64,000 nucleotides of DNA from Planctomycetota bacterium (GTDB taxonomy: Bacteria > Planctomycetota > UBA1135 > UBA2386). Shown piece after piece: positions 37,501 to 47,864 of the stretch. Each line of letters opens with the position of its first letter. Position 1 is the stretch's first letter. The stretch is from assembly GCA_020638655.1 (NCBI GenBank), contig JACKIC010000006.1, positions 1-64,000 on the forward strand, given 5' to 3'. Both the position numbers and the translations under genes were made by a program. Under the pieces are notes generated by a model. It saw only the letters and a program-made list of their open reading frames with translations. It searched no databases and was not told the DNA's origin.

Positions 37501-38280
37501 CGGTTCGACGCCGCGGTGCGCGCCAGCGCCCGGCAGCCGCAGGACTTCTGGGACGAGGAGCGTCGGCGTGCCCGACTGATGGCGGGTGACCTGACGGCGC
37601 CCGATCAGTCCGAGCAGATCTCGTACTGGGCGAAACACGATGCGCACCGCGACGCCGCGCGCCAGGACTTCGCGGTCCGGCTCGCGCTGACCACGGACGT
37701 CGCGCCGCTGCGCGCGCACGCGTTCGAACAGCTGCGCGGCCAGCAGTTGCTGCCGGCGTTCGCACGCACGCTCGAGCGCGCCGGCGTGAACGGCGTCGAA
37801 CTGCCCGAGTGGCTCGCGGCGCGCGTGCGCGGCACGCCGGGGCGGGTAGCCGCGATCGTGCACAACGTGCTCGGCAGGCTGATCGTGTTCGCGTTGTTCG
37901 TACTCGCGACGGTCGGCTTCGCGGTCGCCGCGGTGCGCCGGCGCCGCACCTCGTGGGGCCGGATCGCGGCGAGCTTCCTGTTCTTCAGCGGTCTCGTGCT
38001 GATGAAGTGCAGCCTGCGCATCGACGACGTCGACGTGTTCTCCGCGTGGCCCGGCTACCTGGTCAGCGTCGCGGCGCTGTGGCTGGGCTGCTGGCGCTAC
38101 GCGCGCGGCATGCTCTGGTGGTTGCTGCCGACGTGGTGGACGGCGACCGCGGCGTGGCTCGTTGCCTCCACTGATCCCGACCGCGGCCAGACCGCCCTGA
38201 TGCTGGCGGTGACCCTCCTGCTCTACCTGGGTTTGAGGTTGCGGCGGCGAAGTGACTTGCGCCGTCGCGCGAGCCCGTGA
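34507..38280 (+). CDS. Ser/Thr protein kinase with large C-terminal region, cassette 1
   Basis: The 1,257-residue protein begins at a GTG overlapping the sigma-factor stop. A kinase domain spans about residues 75-345: glycine loop GRGGMG (82-87), Lys104, HRD at 195-197 and DFG at 215-217, so it should be active. A membrane helix near 370-390 is followed by about 700 helical residues with no recognised domain, and the last 140 residues contain four or five membrane helices. The large outer region may sense an envelope signal. The partner sigma factor is the likely substrate or output. Confidence 0.9.
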   Translation: MSGDLDTRLFDLAAALEDDLDADATIDLQALANRHGVAAADVERVLGAMRAVHEALGEDLGGQATLAAPDLPADYELGAELGRGGMGVVYRAHQKSLDRDVAVKVLRPGDLVFGTAIARFEREAKSLARLRHRHIVTVHEVGRANGHVYFTMDLVEGKSLQRRIADREMTISRAVKLVRQVCSAMVYAHQKGVVHRDLKPANVLVDDNDDAFVCDFGLARDLGEAGDATLSGQLVGTPAYMSPEQALGEPAKIGEASDIYALGAILYECLAGRPPFHGMQLARLMHAVVTEDPVPLRRIDPRVPHDLAVICGKAMQKRIEDRYATVQALAEDLERFAIGKEILARPRPWPVRAARWAARHRRSLFVAALPMLAVIFAMWWFVVPGLLHTYRVELGDRLYAEGNRDGARIAYAGAGLQLPEPHTQPDARCTRLADALVDEAGRLLALGRADEAEQRVAEARSLLPAANHLRIVVGVLTAEQQELLCDTWYTLQKGNAVLGERLDPSFSTDIFAPRLRRDLSGPNGAAAALLAAELCIYPESVFPELDAARAAWVTTLLRVRAALAEPRQQRLDRLCRGNSVMRLTYCDPRFEQALVALVRDVDLDIEARKDAAALLHRFGSYPFLRGRVREDSANGRTYLCFVGDEDLDAIVARADSLRGLDRDAAFDRRIGFVVETLARPAPELADLNPAQRDMAFWEWLEEHAGSRPRVDEDVAAWWQRHRDEGPRQRLLTALRWDVAPAELTPQRLLQRLRSPGDNRSAYTLAWLHNLLVLTVDASVVAPFWSPFSGDVVARWDRALQAIPGDRFTLRLVTLGFFDAEPAPRILWQRQLPIGLDEPVSWNERTSPDLGLRGISVDFARMPPLPGALANYGQAKLRWAKEGVRGDIPQAAASLVTRTAGRSGEYGHDNDLQPGRVTFTDGRYWADTDGQWWVDMLSLAYLEPATGAPSSWTVADWSRALDETINAFAADDEITKLNNLPIFAAANFLAPVAARDALVRFDAAVRASARQPQDFWDEERRRARLMAGDLTAPDQSEQISYWAKHDAHRDAARQDFAVRLALTTDVAPLRAHAFEQLRGQQLLPAFARTLERAGVNGVELPEWLAARVRGTPGRVAAIVHNVLGRLIVFALFVLATVGFAVAAVRRRRTSWGRIAASFLFFSGLVLMKCSLRIDDVDVFSAWPGYLVSVAALWLGCWRYARGMLWWLLPTWWTATAAWLVASTDPDRGQTALMLAVTLLLYLGLRLRRRSDLRRRASP

Positions 38281-38332
38281 GTCCATACGCCGATGCCACG
38301 GGAGCTACGCCCCCGTTCCGGTCCTACTACGA

Positions 38333-38384
38333 ATTCTGGCACGAACAAAGATCTTGACTGAGTCCAGAATCGGGCGATCATTCT
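38333..38384 (+). promoter_or_regulatory. Promoter with candidate Fur-type half-sites
   Basis: TTGACT (38354-38359) and GATCAT (38376-38381) are 16 bases apart, just before the regulator start. Three related half-sites surround them: ATTCTGG at 38333-38339, its exact inverse CCAGAAT at 38364-38370, and ATTCT at 38380-38384, giving AGAAT-N9-ATTCT over the -10. Fur-family repressors often bind their own promoters at such AT-rich repeats. Confidence 0.5.
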
Positions 38385-38390
38385 CGCCTC

Positions 38391-38822
38391 GTGGACCACG
38401 ACCTCGCCAACCTCCTGCGCGCCCACGGCATGCAGGTCACTGCCCAGCGCCTCGCTGTCTTGCGGGCGGTTCGCCGCCGGCCGCACTGCACCGCCGACAC
38501 GGTCGCCGAGGAGGTGCGAGCGGAGATCGGCGCGATCTCGCGCCAGGCGGTCTACGACGCCCTCGCGGCGCTGACCGAGAAGGGGCTGATCCGGCGCGTG
38601 CAGCCGGCGGGCTCGCCGAGCCTCTACGACCCGCGCGTCGGTGACAACCACCACCACGTCATCTGCCGCAGCTGCGGCACGACGGTCGACGTCGACTGCA
38701 CCGTCGGCGTCGCGCCGTGTCTGACCGCGGCCGACACCGACTTCAGGATCGACGAGGCGGAAGTGATCTTCTGGGGCACGTGCCCCCGCTGCATCGCCGC
38801 GACGCCCGCCGCCGAAGCCTGA
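38391..38822 (+). CDS. Fur-family transcriptional regulator (PerR/CatR-like)
   Basis: The 143-residue protein has the Fur winged helix (MQVTAQRLAVLRAVRRRPHC, then SRQAVYDALAALTEKGLIRRV) and the dimer domain with the metal-site segment DNHHHVICRSCGTTVDVDC. Cys pairs in CRSC and CPRC fit a structural zinc. It starts with GTG at 38391; an internal ATG at 38430 would truncate the first helix. The catalase-peroxidase 71 bases downstream points to peroxide sensing rather than iron sensing. Half-sites in its promoter suggest self-regulation. Confidence 0.88.
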   Translation: MDHDLANLLRAHGMQVTAQRLAVLRAVRRRPHCTADTVAEEVRAEIGAISRQAVYDALAALTEKGLIRRVQPAGSPSLYDPRVGDNHHHVICRSCGTTVDVDCTVGVAPCLTAADTDFRIDEAEVIFWGTCPRCIAATPAAEA

Positions 38823-38893
38823 TCTCGCGAACACTGGCATTCACAACACGTAAGAAACCGCCGCCTCGCAGCGGCAACCAACAGGAGACGAGA

Positions 38894-41218
<2,325 letters not shown>

Positions 41219-41256
41219 GATGGGCGATCGGATCCCGCATCCTCCAGGGTGCGCGC

Positions 41257-41286
41257 ACGACCCGCTGGCGCGAGCCAGCGGGTCGT
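41257..41286 (+). terminator. Strong rho-independent terminator of katG
   Basis: ACGACCCGCTGG and CCAGCGGGTCGT form a perfect 12-base stem around a 6-base loop, followed by a short T-rich TTCGTT. It lies 38 bases past the katG stop and is the best terminator in the window. Confidence 0.85.
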
Positions 41287-41351
41287 TTCGTTCCGGCGCA
41301 GCCGTTGCGCGGCTCCCGAAGACGGGCCGCGGGCGCGGCGCCGCCCCGTGC

Positions 41352-41357
41352 TAGAGT
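41352..41357 (+). promoter_or_regulatory. Candidate -10 element
   Basis: TAGAGT stands 31 bases before the cytochrome gene start, in a GC-rich gap just after the katG terminator. No convincing -35 is seen, so the call rests on position and the TAnnnT pattern repeated before several genes here. Confidence 0.3.
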
Positions 41358-41388
41358 TCGCGCCGCGTTCCTCCCGCGCGTTGCCGCC

Positions 41389-44091
41389 ATGCTCCTCTCG
41401 TCGCGCCAGCTCCTCTGCCGCCTCGTCGCCCTGCTGGGCGCGACGGGCGGCGCGGCCGTTGCCCAGGCCGATGCCGCGCCGCCGCCGTCGTTCGCCGAAC
41501 TGAAGGCGCAGGGCGCCGCGCGCTCGAGCTACCTGCGCCCCGAGGCGACGCGCGTCGTCGGGGCCGCGCCAGGGCCCGACCTGCAGACGTTCCGGCGCGA
41601 CATCGAGCCGATCCTCGGCAAGGCCTGCTACCGCTGCCACGGTCCCGACAAGCAGAAGGGCGACGTGCGCATCGACACGCTCGATCCGGACCTGTTCCGC
41701 GGCGACGACGTCGACTGGTGGCTCGACGTGCTCAGCGTACTGACCAACGGCGAGATGCCGCCCGAGGACGAGGGGGAGCTGGCGGACGAGGATCGCAGCA
41801 AGGTGATCGAGTGGCTGGCCGCGGAGAGCCACACGGCCTCGACGGTGCGCCGCGCCACGCGGGAACACTCGTCGTTCCGGCGCATGGCGCGCTACGAGTA
41901 CGACTACGCGCTGCAGGATCTGCTCGGGTTGCCCTACGACTTCGCCGAGGACCTGCCGCCCGACCCGACCTCGGCCGAGGGCTTCCAGAACAGCTCCGAG
42001 GTGCTGCACCTCACGGGGATGCAGTTCCGGGCCTACCTCGAATCCGCGCGCAAGGCTCTGCGGCTCGCGACGGTCGAGGGCGAACGGCCCGCGCCGATCT
42101 ACTGGGCGGTCTCGATGGAGGCGGCGGCCAAGGTCGAGTGGGAACGGCAGGACGCGCAGCTCGAGCAGATCCGCAAGAAGCACGCGGCCGACCCCGAGAA
42201 GATGCAGGTGGAGCTGCAGCAACAGGCGGAGCGCAACGCGGCGCGGCCGAGGGGGGCGCACTACCTCGATCGGCGGACCGGGCGCATGGCCGGGCAGGCG
42301 TGGGGCTACGGGGAGGCGAAGTTCGCGTGGGCGCCGGTGGCGCAGCTGCCCGAGTTGCCCGCGACCGCCGAGGTCGTCGCCGTCGTGCCCAGGGGCCGCG
42401 GGCTGATCGTCGAGCTCGGCGATCAGATCCCCGACGACGGCACGCTGCGGGTGCGCGTGCGCGCGTCGCGCGCGGCCCTCGACGACGGCGCCGCGCCGAG
42501 CGCGCAGCTGGTCTTCGGCTGGCAGGCGAGCAACGACTCGCAGGCCGCGGTGCGCATCAGCGAGCAGGACTTGGTCGTCGATGCCGCGCCCGGCGCGCCG
42601 TGCGTCTACCAGTGGGACGTGCCGCTGAGCCAGATCTACCCGCGCAACTCGGTGCGCAAGGTCTCCAAGCTCGGCGACCTGCCGAGCCCGTCGGAGTACC
42701 TCAAGCTCGTCAACTCGTCGGTGTCCGGCGGGGACCTGCACGTCGAGTGGGTCGAGGTGACGGCGCCGGCCTACGATCAGTGGCCGCCGGCGTCGCACAC
42801 GCGCATCTTCTTCGACAGCCCCCACGTCGCCGACGAGGTCGTCTACGCGCGCGAGGTGATCGCGGCCTTCATGGCGCGCGCCTGGCGCCGCGACGCGAGC
42901 GAAGCCGAGCTCGACCAGAAGATGCAGCTGTTCGCGCGCCTGCGCCCGGCGTGCGACAGCCTGCGGCAGGCCGTGATCGAAGTGCTGGCGAGCGTGCTCT
43001 CGTCGCCGAACTTCCTCTATCTGGTCGCGACCGGGCCGGCGCCAGGCGCGGTCGAGGTGGCCGATGCGGCCGACGCGCCGCTCGCCGACCTCGAGCTGGC
43101 CACGCGGCTGTCCATGTTCCTGTGGTGCAGCGTGCCCGACGCCGAGCTGCTCGCGGCGGCGAAGTCGGGGCAGCTGCGAGATGCCGAGCTCCTGCGCGGT
43201 CAGATCGCGCGCATGTTGGCCGATCCGAAGTCGCGGCGCTTCTCGGAGCAGTTCACGCGGCAATGGCTCGGCATGGCGCTGCTGGACTACCTGCACGTCG
43301 ACGGCAAGGTCTATCCGAAGTTCGACGAGGCCCTGCTCGAGGCGATGCGCGAGGAGCCGATCGCCTTCTTCGACGAGGTCCTGCGCAACGACTACAGCGT
43401 GCTGGAGTTCTTGCACGCCGACTTCACGATGGTCAACGAGCGGCTCGCGCGGCACTACGGGGCGCGCGACGTGATCGGCAACGGGTTCCGGCGCGTCGAG
43501 CTGCGGCCCGGGCAGCATCGCGGCGGGTTGCTGACGCAGGCGGGCCTGTTGGCGATGAACTCGGACGGCAAGGACTCGCACCCGCTCAAGCGCGGCATCT
43601 GGATGCTCGAGCGCCTGCTCGACGATCCGCCGCCGCCGCCGCCGGCCGCGGTCCCCGTGATCGACCTGGCCGACCCCGAGATCGCCAAGCTGACGCTCAA
43701 GCAGCGCCTCGAGAACCACCGCAACGCCCCGGCGTGCCTGTCGTGCCACGTGAAGATCGACCCGTGGGGCATCGCGTTCGAGAACTACGACGCCGTTGGC
43801 GGCTGGCGCACCCGGGTGCAGGGCCAGCCGGTCGACGCGGTGGGCGTGTTGTTCAACGGCCAGAAGCTCGAGGGCATGAACGGGCTCAAGCGCTTCTTGC
43901 TCGAGAACCGGCAGGACCAGTTCGTGCGGGCGATGGTGCGCAAGCTCCTGACCTTCGCGCTGGGCCGGCCGCTGACGTTCGGCGACCTCGCGGCGGTCGA
44001 CCGGATGACCGCCGAGGCTCGCAAGCGCGGCGACGGGCTTGCTACCATGGTCACCCAGATCGCGACCAGCGCGCTGTTCCGGTCGAAGTGA
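41389..44091 (+). CDS. DUF1592/DUF1588/DUF1585 Planctomycete cytochrome-type protein
   Basis: The 900-residue secreted protein has a signal peptide and an N-terminal PSCyt1-type haem motif CYRCH (Cys80, Cys83, His84). It continues with DUF1587 (RMARYEYDYALQDLLGLPYD), a carbohydrate-binding-like insert, DUF1595/DUF1592 (about 480-650), DUF1588 with NSDGKDSHPLKRGIWMLERL and a second CxxCH (CLSCH), and DUF1585 at the C-terminus. This order is the standard one for the family. It is paired with a DUF1552 gene 11 bases downstream, as usual. The enzyme activity of the pair is unproven; polysaccharide or aromatic oxidation has been suggested. Confidence 0.93.
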   Translation: MLLSSRQLLCRLVALLGATGGAAVAQADAAPPPSFAELKAQGAARSSYLRPEATRVVGAAPGPDLQTFRRDIEPILGKACYRCHGPDKQKGDVRIDTLDPDLFRGDDVDWWLDVLSVLTNGEMPPEDEGELADEDRSKVIEWLAAESHTASTVRRATREHSSFRRMARYEYDYALQDLLGLPYDFAEDLPPDPTSAEGFQNSSEVLHLTGMQFRAYLESARKALRLATVEGERPAPIYWAVSMEAAAKVEWERQDAQLEQIRKKHAADPEKMQVELQQQAERNAARPRGAHYLDRRTGRMAGQAWGYGEAKFAWAPVAQLPELPATAEVVAVVPRGRGLIVELGDQIPDDGTLRVRVRASRAALDDGAAPSAQLVFGWQASNDSQAAVRISEQDLVVDAAPGAPCVYQWDVPLSQIYPRNSVRKVSKLGDLPSPSEYLKLVNSSVSGGDLHVEWVEVTAPAYDQWPPASHTRIFFDSPHVADEVVYAREVIAAFMARAWRRDASEAELDQKMQLFARLRPACDSLRQAVIEVLASVLSSPNFLYLVATGPAPGAVEVADAADAPLADLELATRLSMFLWCSVPDAELLAAAKSGQLRDAELLRGQIARMLADPKSRRFSEQFTRQWLGMALLDYLHVDGKVYPKFDEALLEAMREEPIAFFDEVLRNDYSVLEFLHADFTMVNERLARHYGARDVIGNGFRRVELRPGQHRGGLLTQAGLLAMNSDGKDSHPLKRGIWMLERLLDDPPPPPPAAVPVIDLADPEIAKLTLKQRLENHRNAPACLSCHVKIDPWGIAFENYDAVGGWRTRVQGQPVDAVGVLFNGQKLEGMNGLKRFLLENRQDQFVRAMVRKLLTFALGRPLTFGDLAAVDRMTAEARKRGDGLATMVTQIATSALFRSK

Positions 44092-44102
44092 GGCCCTCCT
44101 TC

Positions 44103-45500
44103 ATGCACATCGACATCGCATCGCTCGATCGGCGCCGCTTCCTGCGGGGTTCCGCGGTCGCCCTCGCGCTGCCGTGGTTCGAGACCTTCGCGCGCGCCGC
44201 CGGCTCCGCCGCGCGCCGCGCCCGGCCCAAGCGCTTCGCCTGCGTCTACTTCCCCGATGGCGTGCCGATGCCGCTCGCGGAAGACCCCGCCTACCAGGAC
44301 TGGGCCTGGTTCCCGCACGGCAAGGGCAAGGAGTTCACGTTCACGAAGTGCCTCGAGCCGCTCGAGCCGCTGCGCCAGGACCTGACCGTATTGTCCGGGT
44401 TGTCGCACCCGTCCGCGCGCGGCATCCACGGCCACTCGAACGCCGATCAGTTCCTGACCGGCGCGGCGACCGGGCCGATCGGTCCCTACAAGAACTCGAT
44501 CTCGCTCGATCAAGAGTTCGCGGCGCACGTCGGGGACGAGACGCGCTACGCCTCGCTGGTGATGTCGACGGACGGCGGCACCGGCACGCCGCGCGGCGCG
44601 CAGACGCTGTCGTTCGATCGCAACGGCCGCGCGATCCCGGCGGCGCACCGGCCGAAGAAGATCTTCGACTCGCTGTTCGTGACCAGCGACGGCGATGCCG
44701 CGCGGCGGCTGGCCCTCGACGAGAGCGCGCTCGACGACCTGCTCGCCGACGCCAGGTCGCTGCGCGGCAAGCTCTCGGGCAACGACCAGCAGGCGCTCGA
44801 CGAGTACCTCGAGTCGGTGCGTGAGACCGAGCTGAAGATCGAGAAGGCGAAGCGGTGGGTGAGCATTCCGCTGCCGAAGGTCGACGCCGACCACCTCGAG
44901 CTCGAGGTCACACCTGACGATTCGCGCGCCTATCTGCAGGCGATGTACGGGTTGATCCACCTGGCGTTCCAGACCGACTCGACGCGCGTCGCGACCTACC
45001 AGATCGGCCGCGAGAACGGCATCGGCATCAGCGACCACCTGGGCCGCGCGGTCGGGTTCGAGCTGGCCCACCAGCTCTCGCACGAGACCAAGAAGCCCGA
45101 CGGCTGGAAGCGCTTCGGCACCTACTGCCGCTTCCTCAGCGAGGAGCTCGGCCGCTTCGTCGCCAAGCTGAAGGCGACGCCCGAGGCCGGCGGGGACGGC
45201 AACATGCTCGACAACACGCTGGTCCTGTTCGGGTCGGCGTCGAGCGCGTTCCACCTGTCGCGCAACTATCCGCTGATCCTGCTCGGCGGCGGCAACATGG
45301 GCTTCGCGCACGGCCAGTACCTCGACTACGCGGGGGCCAACGCCTACGCGGGTGGTTGGGACGGGGGCACCGAGCCCTGGCAGCGCGAGTTCTCGACCGA
45401 CGAGATCCCGCTCGCGAACCTGTTCGTGACGATGCTGCAGCGGCTCGGCGTCCAGACCGAGTCGTTCGCGGACAGCACCGGCGCGCTCGGCGACGTCTGA
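44103..45500 (+). CDS. DUF1552 protein with Tat signal
   Basis: The 465-residue protein begins with a twin-arginine signal (LDRRRFLRGSAVALALPW) and is a DUF1552 family member; KRFACVYFPDGVPM, LSGLSHPSARGIHGHSNADQ and YPLILLGGG are typical segments. Tat export implies folding, perhaps with a cofactor, before transport. It forms an operon with the DUF1592 cytochrome gene, and the two probably act together outside the cytoplasm. The length is normal for the family. Confidence 0.92.
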   Translation: MHIDIASLDRRRFLRGSAVALALPWFETFARAAGSAARRARPKRFACVYFPDGVPMPLAEDPAYQDWAWFPHGKGKEFTFTKCLEPLEPLRQDLTVLSGLSHPSARGIHGHSNADQFLTGAATGPIGPYKNSISLDQEFAAHVGDETRYASLVMSTDGGTGTPRGAQTLSFDRNGRAIPAAHRPKKIFDSLFVTSDGDAARRLALDESALDDLLADARSLRGKLSGNDQQALDEYLESVRETELKIEKAKRWVSIPLPKVDADHLELEVTPDDSRAYLQAMYGLIHLAFQTDSTRVATYQIGRENGIGISDHLGRAVGFELAHQLSHETKKPDGWKRFGTYCRFLSEELGRFVAKLKATPEAGGDGNMLDNTLVLFGSASSAFHLSRNYPLILLGGGNMGFAHGQYLDYAGANAYAGGWDGGTEPWQREFSTDEIPLANLFVTMLQRLGVQTESFADSTGALGDV

Positions 45501-45579
45501 GCCGGAATCGCAGCACCACGGAAGCCAGCAGTTCCCTTCGGACGCGTTCGCTTCTCCGGCGGCTCCCGCTGTCGGGGGC

Positions 45580-47802
45580 ATGCCCACCAACCACCTCGCG
45601 ATCTCCCTGCTCGCCCTGACCTTGGGCGCGCACTCCCTGCCTGGCCAGGACGCCCGCGTCCCTGTCGGTGCGCCGCACGGGACCGTGCACGTCGACCGCC
45701 CGCGCGCGGACGAGCCGACGGTCTGGATCCGGGGCGACCGCTACAAGGCCAGCGTCGACGCGGACGCGTGCACCTTCATCCCGTTCCTGGGTGTCGATGC
45801 CGAACGCAACTTCCCGCTGCGGCTCAGCCTGCAGAGCGTACGCGTCGGCGGGGTCGCGCTCGATCTGTCGGCGCGCGGCGTCGAGTCGGTCGGGGAGCGG
45901 GTCGCGGTGACGCGCGCGGACCTCGTCGAGGTCTACGACGCGACCACCGAACAGGTGCGGCAGAGCTTCGCGTTCGACCGCCTGCCGGCGGGGCGCGGGG
46001 CGATCGAGATCGTGCTGGGCGTCGACAGCGAACTGGTCGGCGCCGCCGCACCCGGCGGCCTGTCGTTCGAAGGGCCGCGCGGCAACGTCTACTACCGCGA
46101 CCTGGTCGTGTTCGACGCCGCGGGGCGGCGCCGCGAGCTGCCGATCGCCTACGACGGCGGCCGCATCCGCCTGTGCGTGCCGGCAGACTTCGTCGCTGCC
46201 GCGCAGCTGCCGCTGGTCGTCGATCCGCTGCTCGGCACGCGCATCATCGCGTCGGTGCCCGACCAGCGCATGGAACCCGACGTCGCCTACAACGCGCTCG
46301 TCGACGAGTACCTCGTGGTCTGGCACGTGCCCTACAGCGCCACGGACTGGGACGTCGCCGCGGTGCGCACGGACTCGTCGTTCAACCCGATCGGCGCGTC
46401 GTTCTGGATCGACTTCACGGGCATCAACTGGGGCACGCCGCGCGTCGCGTGCAAGACGCGCGAGGGTATGTTCCTGGTCGTCGCCCAGGCCGACTTCAAC
46501 AACGCCGCGCCGCACTGGATCATCGGTCGCCGCTACGAGGCGATCGGCGCATACCGCTTCCTGCACAACCAGCAGGACATCGAGCGCCAGACGATGGTCG
46601 GCGGCCTGCCGGGCGACAGCATGCGGCCAGACGTCGGCGCCGACCCGTACCAGGGCATCGGCCCTGCCTACTTCACCGTGGTCTACGAGTACCACCCGCC
46701 CGGCGGCAACGGCGACATCATCGGGCGGCACCTGCAGGCCGACGGCACCTGGGTGTTCCCGACGGTGAGCGCGATCAACACGGGGCCCTACGACGACCAG
46801 TATCCGAGCGTGTCGAAGTCGGCGGGCAGCGGCAGCTTCGGCATCGTCTGGCACCAGTACGGCGCGGGCGGCGCGGGCAACATCGTCGCCACCGTGATCG
46901 ACATGAACGGCAACCAGCCCGTGCCGACCTACTTCCTCGATTCCTCGGCCAACGACGACACGCGGCCGCGCATCTCGACACCGGCGCAGCTGCCCGGCAC
47001 GAGCTGGCGCACGTTCCTGGTGACGTGGCAGCGCAACTTCGATCCGTTCAGCAACGTCGGCCGCCTGCACGCCGCGGCGATCACCGACAACCCCAACGTG
47101 CCGCTGATCAACCGCTGGGACCTGTCGAGCGTGCTCGGCGTGCCCGCCAACCGCATGGCCTACGAGCCCGTGGTCGACAGCGACGGCCTGCGCTTCGTCG
47201 TGGCCCACACCGAGGTGCAGAACGCGGCGCCGGGCCAGGGTCGCAACGACCTGTTCGTGTCGACGGTCGCCGTCGCCGGCACCCAGTTGTTCGCACAGGA
47301 GACCCGCCTGCCCCTCTGGAACACCGGACCGAGCGCCTTCTCGCCGTCGATCTGCAGCCAGTTCGGCAGCAGCCTCGGCAACTCGCGCACCTACGGCATC
47401 GTCAGTGGCACGAGCGCGATCTCGGTGGTGGGCTACATCTACAACGGCACGCAGTCGGGCGCCGGGTTCAGCGTGCGCAGCGGCGGCTGCGGCGGGCTGC
47501 CGATCAGCTACTCGGGCCGGCCGGCGTTCGGCGACACCGTGTATCTCTCGCTGGGCGGCAGCGACCCGTTCCGCGCGCTGCTGCTGGGCTTCCCGACGCC
47601 GATGACGGCGCTCGGGCCGTGCCCGGGCTGCCTGTTCGGCGTCGCCAACGCGGTGACCGTGCCTGCGCCCTACTCCTGGCCCGTGCCCTACATGCCGGGG
47701 CTGGTCGGGGTCACGCTGACCGCGCAGGGCTTCTCGGTCGGTGCCGGGCCGTGCCTCGCGCAGCTCAAGCTCAGCGACGCCATCGACTTCACGCTGCGGT
47801 GA
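45580..47802 (+). CDS. Secreted protein with shared C-terminal module
   Basis: The 740-residue protein has a signal peptide (about residues 1-22). The first 210 residues form a beta-rich domain; then repeats built around VAYNALVDEYLVVWHVP, DVGADPYQGIGPAYFTVVYE and FVVAHTEVQN suggest a six-bladed propeller-like array. The final 110 residues (from SVRSGGCG) end GPCPGCLFGV and PVPYMPGLVGVTLTAQG, matching the C-terminal module of the Kelch proteins at 27268 and 53729. The function is unknown; surface binding is plausible. Confidence 0.75.
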   Translation: MPTNHLAISLLALTLGAHSLPGQDARVPVGAPHGTVHVDRPRADEPTVWIRGDRYKASVDADACTFIPFLGVDAERNFPLRLSLQSVRVGGVALDLSARGVESVGERVAVTRADLVEVYDATTEQVRQSFAFDRLPAGRGAIEIVLGVDSELVGAAAPGGLSFEGPRGNVYYRDLVVFDAAGRRRELPIAYDGGRIRLCVPADFVAAAQLPLVVDPLLGTRIIASVPDQRMEPDVAYNALVDEYLVVWHVPYSATDWDVAAVRTDSSFNPIGASFWIDFTGINWGTPRVACKTREGMFLVVAQADFNNAAPHWIIGRRYEAIGAYRFLHNQQDIERQTMVGGLPGDSMRPDVGADPYQGIGPAYFTVVYEYHPPGGNGDIIGRHLQADGTWVFPTVSAINTGPYDDQYPSVSKSAGSGSFGIVWHQYGAGGAGNIVATVIDMNGNQPVPTYFLDSSANDDTRPRISTPAQLPGTSWRTFLVTWQRNFDPFSNVGRLHAAAITDNPNVPLINRWDLSSVLGVPANRMAYEPVVDSDGLRFVVAHTEVQNAAPGQGRNDLFVSTVAVAGTQLFAQETRLPLWNTGPSAFSPSICSQFGSSLGNSRTYGIVSGTSAISVVGYIYNGTQSGAGFSVRSGGCGGLPISYSGRPAFGDTVYLSLGGSDPFRALLLGFPTPMTALGPCPGCLFGVANAVTVPAPYSWPVPYMPGLVGVTLTAQGFSVGAGPCLAQLKLSDAIDFTLR

Positions 47803-47806
47803 GGAG

Positions 47807-47834
47807 CGCATCGCGATGCGGCGCCACCTATAGT
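47807..47834 (+). promoter_or_regulatory. Palindrome and -10 element before the M1 peptidase
   Basis: CGCATCGCGATGCG (47807-47820) is a perfect 14-base palindrome placed where a -35 would lie, 8 bases before TATAGT (47829-47834). The -10 is 30 bases before the peptidase start. The palindrome begins 5 bases after the upstream stop, so it could equally be a short terminator. Confidence 0.4.
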
Positions 47835-47864
47835 GCGCGACCCGTTCCCCCTCCGACGCGCCGC

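Noticed and set aside
38274..38302. CCCGTG/CACGGG hairpin after kinase 1 as a terminator
   Set aside because: A 6-base stem with a 17-base loop and no T-run is too weak to call.
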